From positions 4,943 through 16,804 of the forward strand of contig DOOK01000375.1 in assembly GCA_003512805.1 (NCBI GenBank): 11,862 nucleotides of DNA, read 5' to 3'. Shown one piece after another: positions 8,669 through 11,862 of the stretch. The DNA is from Erwinia sp. (GTDB taxonomy: Bacteria; Pseudomonadota; Gammaproteobacteria; Enterobacterales; Enterobacteriaceae). The notes under the pieces are model-generated. The model was given only the letters and a program-made list of their open reading frames with translations. It had not been told where the DNA came from and ran no database searches. Positions within the stretch are counted from its first letter, which is position 1. Each line of letters opens with the position of its first letter. The position numbers and the translations under genes were made by a program.

Positions 8669-9847
8669 TTAACGCTCGACCCAGCCTAACGTGCGCTCGG
8701 CCAGCAAATTACGCACCAGCGGCAGCGAATCCATCACCATCAGGCCCAGATTTCGCCCCAGCACCAGCGGCGTGTAGCGGTTAGCAAACAGCCTGACCAG
8801 ACTGTCGGTTATCCCGATAGTAGCAACGGCATCCGGCTGGCGACGCTGCTGATACTGCTGCAACACGCCATAGCTGCCGATATCCTGTTGCGTTCGCCAG
8901 GCCGCAGCCGTGGATTCCGCCAGCGACATCACGTCCCGGATACCTAAATTAAATCCCTGCCCCGCTATCGGATGCAGCGTTTGCGCCGCATTGCCGACCA
9001 GGGCCAGGCGATGAGAAACGTGCTGCGAAGCCGACAGCAGCGCCAGTGGGTAACTGTAGCGTTGCCCGACCTGAGTAAAACGCCCCAGCCGCCAGCCAAA
9101 GGCTTTTTGCAGTGCGTCCAGGAATTGCCGATCGTCCCAGCCGTCAATCTGCGCTTTTTGCGCCAGCGGATGGCACCAGACCAGCGAACTGCGACCAGAG
9201 GACATGGGTAACAGCGCCAGTGGGCCATGCTCGGTAAAGCGCTCAAAGGCTCTTCCCTGATGCGGCTGCGCAGTGGAGACATTGGCAATCACAGCCACCT
9301 GCTGGTAATCCTGAGACGTCATCTGCACACCGCAGGAGGCGGCGACGGCGGAGCGGGAACCGTCTGCGGCCACCAGCAGCTGCGCTGTCAGCGTGTCGTT
9401 ATTGTCCAGCAGTACGCTGACCTGCTGCTGCGTGCGCTCGACTTTCGCTACCTTTGCCGGGCAAATCACGCGGACACCGGGCGCTTTTTGCAGCAGTTTA
9501 AAAAGCCGCTGACCAATATCGTGCAGCTCCACCACCTGTCCCAGCGCGGGGATACCGTAATCTTCCGCCTCTAGCGAAACGAAGCTGGCGTGCCCGCGAT
9601 CGCTGACGTGAACATGGGTAATCGGTGTGGCACAGGGCTTTAACGCGGCCCAAAGATTGATTGCCGCCAGCTGCTGACAGGTGCCTTCCGCCAGCGCTAT
9701 CGCCCGGCCGTCATAGCCAGGATGCGTTCTTGATACGGGATCCTGCGCTTCGATCAGCGTCACCGGCAGCCTGCCCTGGGTCAGCCAGGAGACAGCCAGC
9801 GCCAGCGTCGCCCCCGTCATTCCACCGCCTGCAATGATCATGCTCAT
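8669..9847 (-). CDS. ubiH: UbiH, FAD-dependent 2-octaprenyl-6-methoxyphenol hydroxylase (ubiquinone biosynthesis)
   Basis: UbiH is the C1 hydroxylase of aerobic ubiquinone synthesis and a paralogue of the adjacent UbiI. It has 392 residues, the same as E. coli. Visible are the N-terminal FAD motif GGGMTG (7-12), the GYDGRAIALA block (44-53), AADG (160-163), FERFTEHGPLALLPM (201-215) and the second FAD motif LVGNAAQTLHPIAGQGFN (283-300). The Asn in LVGN, where most relatives have Asp, is also present in E. coli UbiH as I recall it, so it is not a defect. The ATG at 9847 overlaps the pepP stop codon as ATGA, a sign of coupled translation. Confidence 0.97.
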   Translation of the reverse strand: MSMIIAGGGMTGATLALAVSWLTQGRLPVTLIEAQDPVSRTHPGYDGRAIALAEGTCQQLAAINLWAALKPCATPITHVHVSDRGHASFVSLEAEDYGIPALGQVVELHDIGQRLFKLLQKAPGVRVICPAKVAKVERTQQQVSVLLDNNDTLTAQLLVAADGSRSAVAASCGVQMTSQDYQQVAVIANVSTAQPHQGRAFERFTEHGPLALLPMSSGRSSLVWCHPLAQKAQIDGWDDRQFLDALQKAFGWRLGRFTQVGQRYSYPLALLSASQHVSHRLALVGNAAQTLHPIAGQGFNLGIRDVMSLAESTAAAWRTQQDIGSYGVLQQYQQRRQPDAVATIGITDSLVRLFANRYTPLVLGRNLGLMVMDSLPLVRNLLAERTLGWVER

Positions 9848-11160
9848 CGTGTTTTAGCCGCCGCCATTAAAGCTTCAATTTCATCCGGATCTTTCACTAC
9901 GCTGTCGGTCAGGTTTTCATTGCCTTCTTCGGTGATCACAATGTCATCCTCTACGCGAATGCCGATGCCGCGATATTCCACAGGAACGTCCGCATCTGGC
10001 GCGATATAGAGACCAGGCTCGATCGTCAGCACCATGCCGACTTCCAACACGCGATCGCGCTCATGGCCGTAGCCACCAACATCGTGTACATCCAGTCCCA
10101 GCCAGTGGCTAAGGCCGTGCATAAAGAAACGGCGATGCGCCTGTTCCGCAATCAGCGTATCAACGTCACCCTGCATCACGCCCAGCTCGACCAGCCCCGT
10201 GACCATAATACGTACCACTTCCGCATTGACCTCACGGATGCTTGTGCCGGGACGAAACAGCGCCAGTGCCCGATTAAGCGAGGCCAGCACGATAGCGTAG
10301 ACGGCGCGCTGGGGCTTGCTGAATTTACCGTTAACCGGGAAAGTGCGCGTGATGTCACCAGCGTAACCTTTCAGTTCGCAGCCCGCATCGATCAACACCA
10401 GATCGCCATCGCGCATCTGAGACTCGTTTTCGGTGTAGTGCAGGATGCAGCCGTTTTCGCCGGAGCCAACAATGGTGTTATAGGAAGGGAAGCGCGCGCC
10501 GTGACGGTTGAATTCATGCTGAATTTCACCTTCAAGCTGATATTCAAACATGCCTGGACGACACTGCTGCATCGCTCGGGTGTGCGCCAGCGCGCTGATG
10601 CGGCCAGCTTCACGCAGCACGGCCAGCTCTTCCGGAGACTTGAACAGCCGCATCTCATGCACCCAGGGGCGCCAGTCGGTCAGCGTCGGCGGTGCACTCA
10701 GATTCTGACGGGCACCGCGCCGCAGCTTATCCAGCGAGTTAAACAGCAGCGCATCGGCCTGTTCGTAAAGTCCCTGCGCGTGATAAACCACATCCAGGCC
10801 ATTCAGCAACTGCGGAAGTTGCTCACTCAAGGCGTCCCAGGGCAGCGCGCGATCCACTGCGAGTTTTTCCGGCGCGGCATCCTGGCCCAGACGACGGCCA
10901 AACCAGATTTCAGCGTTAAGATCGTGAACGCGATTAAACAGCACGCTGTGGTTGTGGTTTTCCGCGCTTTTAATCAGCACCAGCGCCGCTTCCGGCTCGT
11001 TAAAACCGGTAAAATACCAGAAATCGCTGTTCTGACGATAAGGGTACTCGCTGTCATTGCTGCGCGTTGCCTCCGGCGCGGCAAAAATCACCGCCGCGCT
11101 GGCCGGTGCCATTTTTGCCAGCAGCGCCTGGCGACGGCGCACGAACTCTTGCTGTGTCAT
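9844..11160 (-). CDS. pepP: Xaa-Pro aminopeptidase P
   Basis: PepP removes an N-terminal residue that precedes proline, using two manganese ions in a pita-bread (M24) fold in the cytoplasm. The product is 438 residues, against 441 in E. coli. Metal ligands are visible at Asp258 and Asp269 in LVLIDAGC...GYAGDITRTF, His352 in HGLSHWLGLD, Glu381 in LTIEPGL and Glu404 in IRVEDDI, each two positions before the E. coli number. The N-terminal domain has SEYPYRQNSDFWYFTGFNEPEA. The frame is open to 11199, with ATGs at 11184 and 11199. The ATG at 11160 is preferred: it has AGGAG six bases upstream and gives an N-terminus beginning close to the QEFxRRRQAL motif, as in E. coli. The 11184 start has a possible GGGAG and cannot be excluded. 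Confidence 0.96.
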   Translation of the reverse strand: MTQQEFVRRRQALLAKMAPASAAVIFAAPEATRSNDSEYPYRQNSDFWYFTGFNEPEAALVLIKSAENHNHSVLFNRVHDLNAEIWFGRRLGQDAAPEKLAVDRALPWDALSEQLPQLLNGLDVVYHAQGLYEQADALLFNSLDKLRRGARQNLSAPPTLTDWRPWVHEMRLFKSPEELAVLREAGRISALAHTRAMQQCRPGMFEYQLEGEIQHEFNRHGARFPSYNTIVGSGENGCILHYTENESQMRDGDLVLIDAGCELKGYAGDITRTFPVNGKFSKPQRAVYAIVLASLNRALALFRPGTSIREVNAEVVRIMVTGLVELGVMQGDVDTLIAEQAHRRFFMHGLSHWLGLDVHDVGGYGHERDRVLEVGMVLTIEPGLYIAPDADVPVEYRGIGIRVEDDIVITEEGNENLTDSVVKDPDEIEALMAAAKTR

Positions 11161-11213
11161 CCGCTTCTCCTGAATGCTATCCATCTTAAGCGCTCCCAAA
11201 GCGTGCGTTTTCC

Positions 11214-11235
11214 TGCCGCCGCCCGTAGCGCGGCA
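11214..11235 (-). other. Short stem-loop between ygfB and pepP
   Basis: TGCCGC and GCGGCA form a 6-bp stem around a 10-base GC-rich loop, five bases past the ygfB stop. The following minus-strand sequence GGAAAACG has no T run. It may lower or stabilise the downstream message rather than stop it. Confidence 0.3.
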
Positions 11236-11239
11236 AAAA

Positions 11240-11818
11240 TTAGTGCAGCGTGGGTTTTTTCACTTCAACCGCGGTGGGCACGACATGAGTAAAGGTGTCA
11301 TGGCAGAGCAGCGCCGCCACGCGCACGTACTCAATGACCTCTTCCAGAGATTGTTCCAGCTCTTCCTGATCCTCATCTTCATCATAGCCGAGCTGGGCGA
11401 TAGTACGCAGATCGTCAATGGCTTCGCCGGTTTCGCCCTTAACCTTATCAAGCTTCGGCTGTGAAACGCCCAGCCCCAACAGGAAATGGTTAACCCAGCC
11501 CGCTAATGCGTCCGCGCGATCGAAGACGGTGATATCGTCATCTTCTGGCAAATAGAGCTGGAACAGGAAGCCTTCATCCTCCAGCGTATCACTGATGCCC
11601 TGATGCAGCTGCTGCAGAGGCTGAGCCAGCGTTTGCGAGAAGGCCATGCCCTCGTTTGTTAAATCGTGTACCAGCGTTTGCCAGCTGCTGTCTTTGTTGC
11701 CACCGCAGAGCATCCCGCTGATCAGGCCATGCATTTCAGCCGGGGTCATTCCTACCCCCTGCTGCGTCAGAGCTGAAGCCAGCGTGTCATAGCCCGGCAT
11801 TGTGTTTGTTAGCGACAT
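11240..11818 (-). CDS. ygfB: YgfB, UPF0149 family protein
   Basis: This 192-residue acidic protein has exactly the E. coli YgfB length. Typical blocks are [16 protein letters not shown] (25-40), the central [32 protein letters not shown], the very acidic [19 protein letters not shown], and the C-terminal KPTLH. Its biochemical function in enteric bacteria is not settled; in Pseudomonas aeruginosa the homologue has been linked to repression of an amidase pathway affecting beta-lactam resistance. It is the first gene of the ygfB-pepP-ubiH-ubiI unit, ending 79 bases before pepP. The ATG at 11818 has no clear ribosome-binding site (the 15 bases upstream lack a GGAG-like run), but length and N-terminal MPGY support this start. 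In E. coli the divergent neighbour is zapA, which would lie beyond the window. Confidence 0.95.
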   Translation of the reverse strand: MSLTNTMPGYDTLASALTQQGVGMTPAEMHGLISGMLCGGNKDSSWQTLVHDLTNEGMAFSQTLAQPLQQLHQGISDTLEDEGFLFQLYLPEDDDITVFDRADALAGWVNHFLLGLGVSQPKLDKVKGETGEAIDDLRTIAQLGYDEDEDQEELEQSLEEVIEYVRVAALLCHDTFTHVVPTAVEVKKPTLH

Positions 11819-11851
11819 AGGTTTTGGTCATCGTTGGCTGGATAAGTTCGT

Positions 11852-11862
11852 AGATCGGAAGA
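11852..11862 (+). other. Probable Illumina adapter remnant at the window end
   Basis: The final 11 bases, AGATCGGAAGA, are identical to the start of the common TruSeq adapter (AGATCGGAAGAGC). An exact 11-base match ending precisely at the last base is very unlikely by chance. It is best read as untrimmed adapter at a contig end, so genomic sequence probably stops near 11851. Confidence 0.8.

Noticed and set aside
8988..8996. Asn instead of Asp in the second FAD motif of UbiH (LVGN rather than LVGD).
   Set aside because: E. coli UbiH has the same residue as I recall, so it is normal for this subfamily and not a defect.
4128..11229. The 10-mer CGCCCGTAGC shared by the gcvT-gcvH gap (4128-4137) and the ygfB-pepP gap (11220-11229).
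   Set aside because: One GC-rich 10-mer repeated in about 12 kb is expected by chance, and the surrounding sequences do not match.
10063..11292. A 409-codon open frame on the plus strand opposite pepP and the end of ygfB.
   Set aside because: It is antisense to two well-conserved genes and its translation shows no family features.

Overview
The window is a chromosomal segment from a gamma-proteobacterium of the order Enterobacterales. All recognised housekeeping proteins align almost end to end, from memory, with Escherichia coli YgfF, GcvP, GcvH, GcvT, UbiI, UbiH, PepP and YgfB, and the gene order is the E. coli order. Sequence differences and codon use suggest an Erwinia/Pantoea-like genus rather than Escherichia; this is an impression, not a measurement. 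Every supported gene lies on the minus strand, so transcription runs from high to low coordinates.

Layout in the direction of transcription. (1) 11818-7453: ygfB, pepP, ubiH and ubiI form a tight unit. pepP and ubiH overlap by ATGA, ubiH and ubiI are 13 bases apart, and the unit ends at a strong intrinsic terminator (7411-7445). UbiH and UbiI are flavin hydroxylases of aerobic ubiquinone synthesis; PepP is an X-Pro aminopeptidase. (2) 7410-5562: an AT-rich insert-like stretch of about 1.8 kb. It carries a two-gene module: a 122-residue Tlde1/DUF2778-type peptidoglycan L,D-transpeptidase-like protein (6786-6418), overlapping by ATGA a 141-residue protein with a signal peptide (6421-5996). This looks like an orphan type VI secretion effector and its periplasmic immunity protein. 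(3) 5561-5250: the control region of the glycine-cleavage operon, with CTAAT motifs, a weak promoter and a PurR-like operator placed much as in E. coli. (4) 5249-721: gcvT-gcvH-gcvP, which with lipoamide dehydrogenase (encoded elsewhere) oxidises glycine to CO2, ammonia, NADH and methylene-tetrahydrofolate, ending in a terminator (667-688). (5) 649-1: ygfF, a short-chain dehydrogenase cut off by the window edge.

The accessory signal is the effector/immunity pair set between two conserved operons. No VgrG, Hcp, PAAR or other secretion gene is in the window, so its delivery machine would be elsewhere in the genome. The last 11 bases match the start of the Illumina TruSeq adapter and are probably not genomic.
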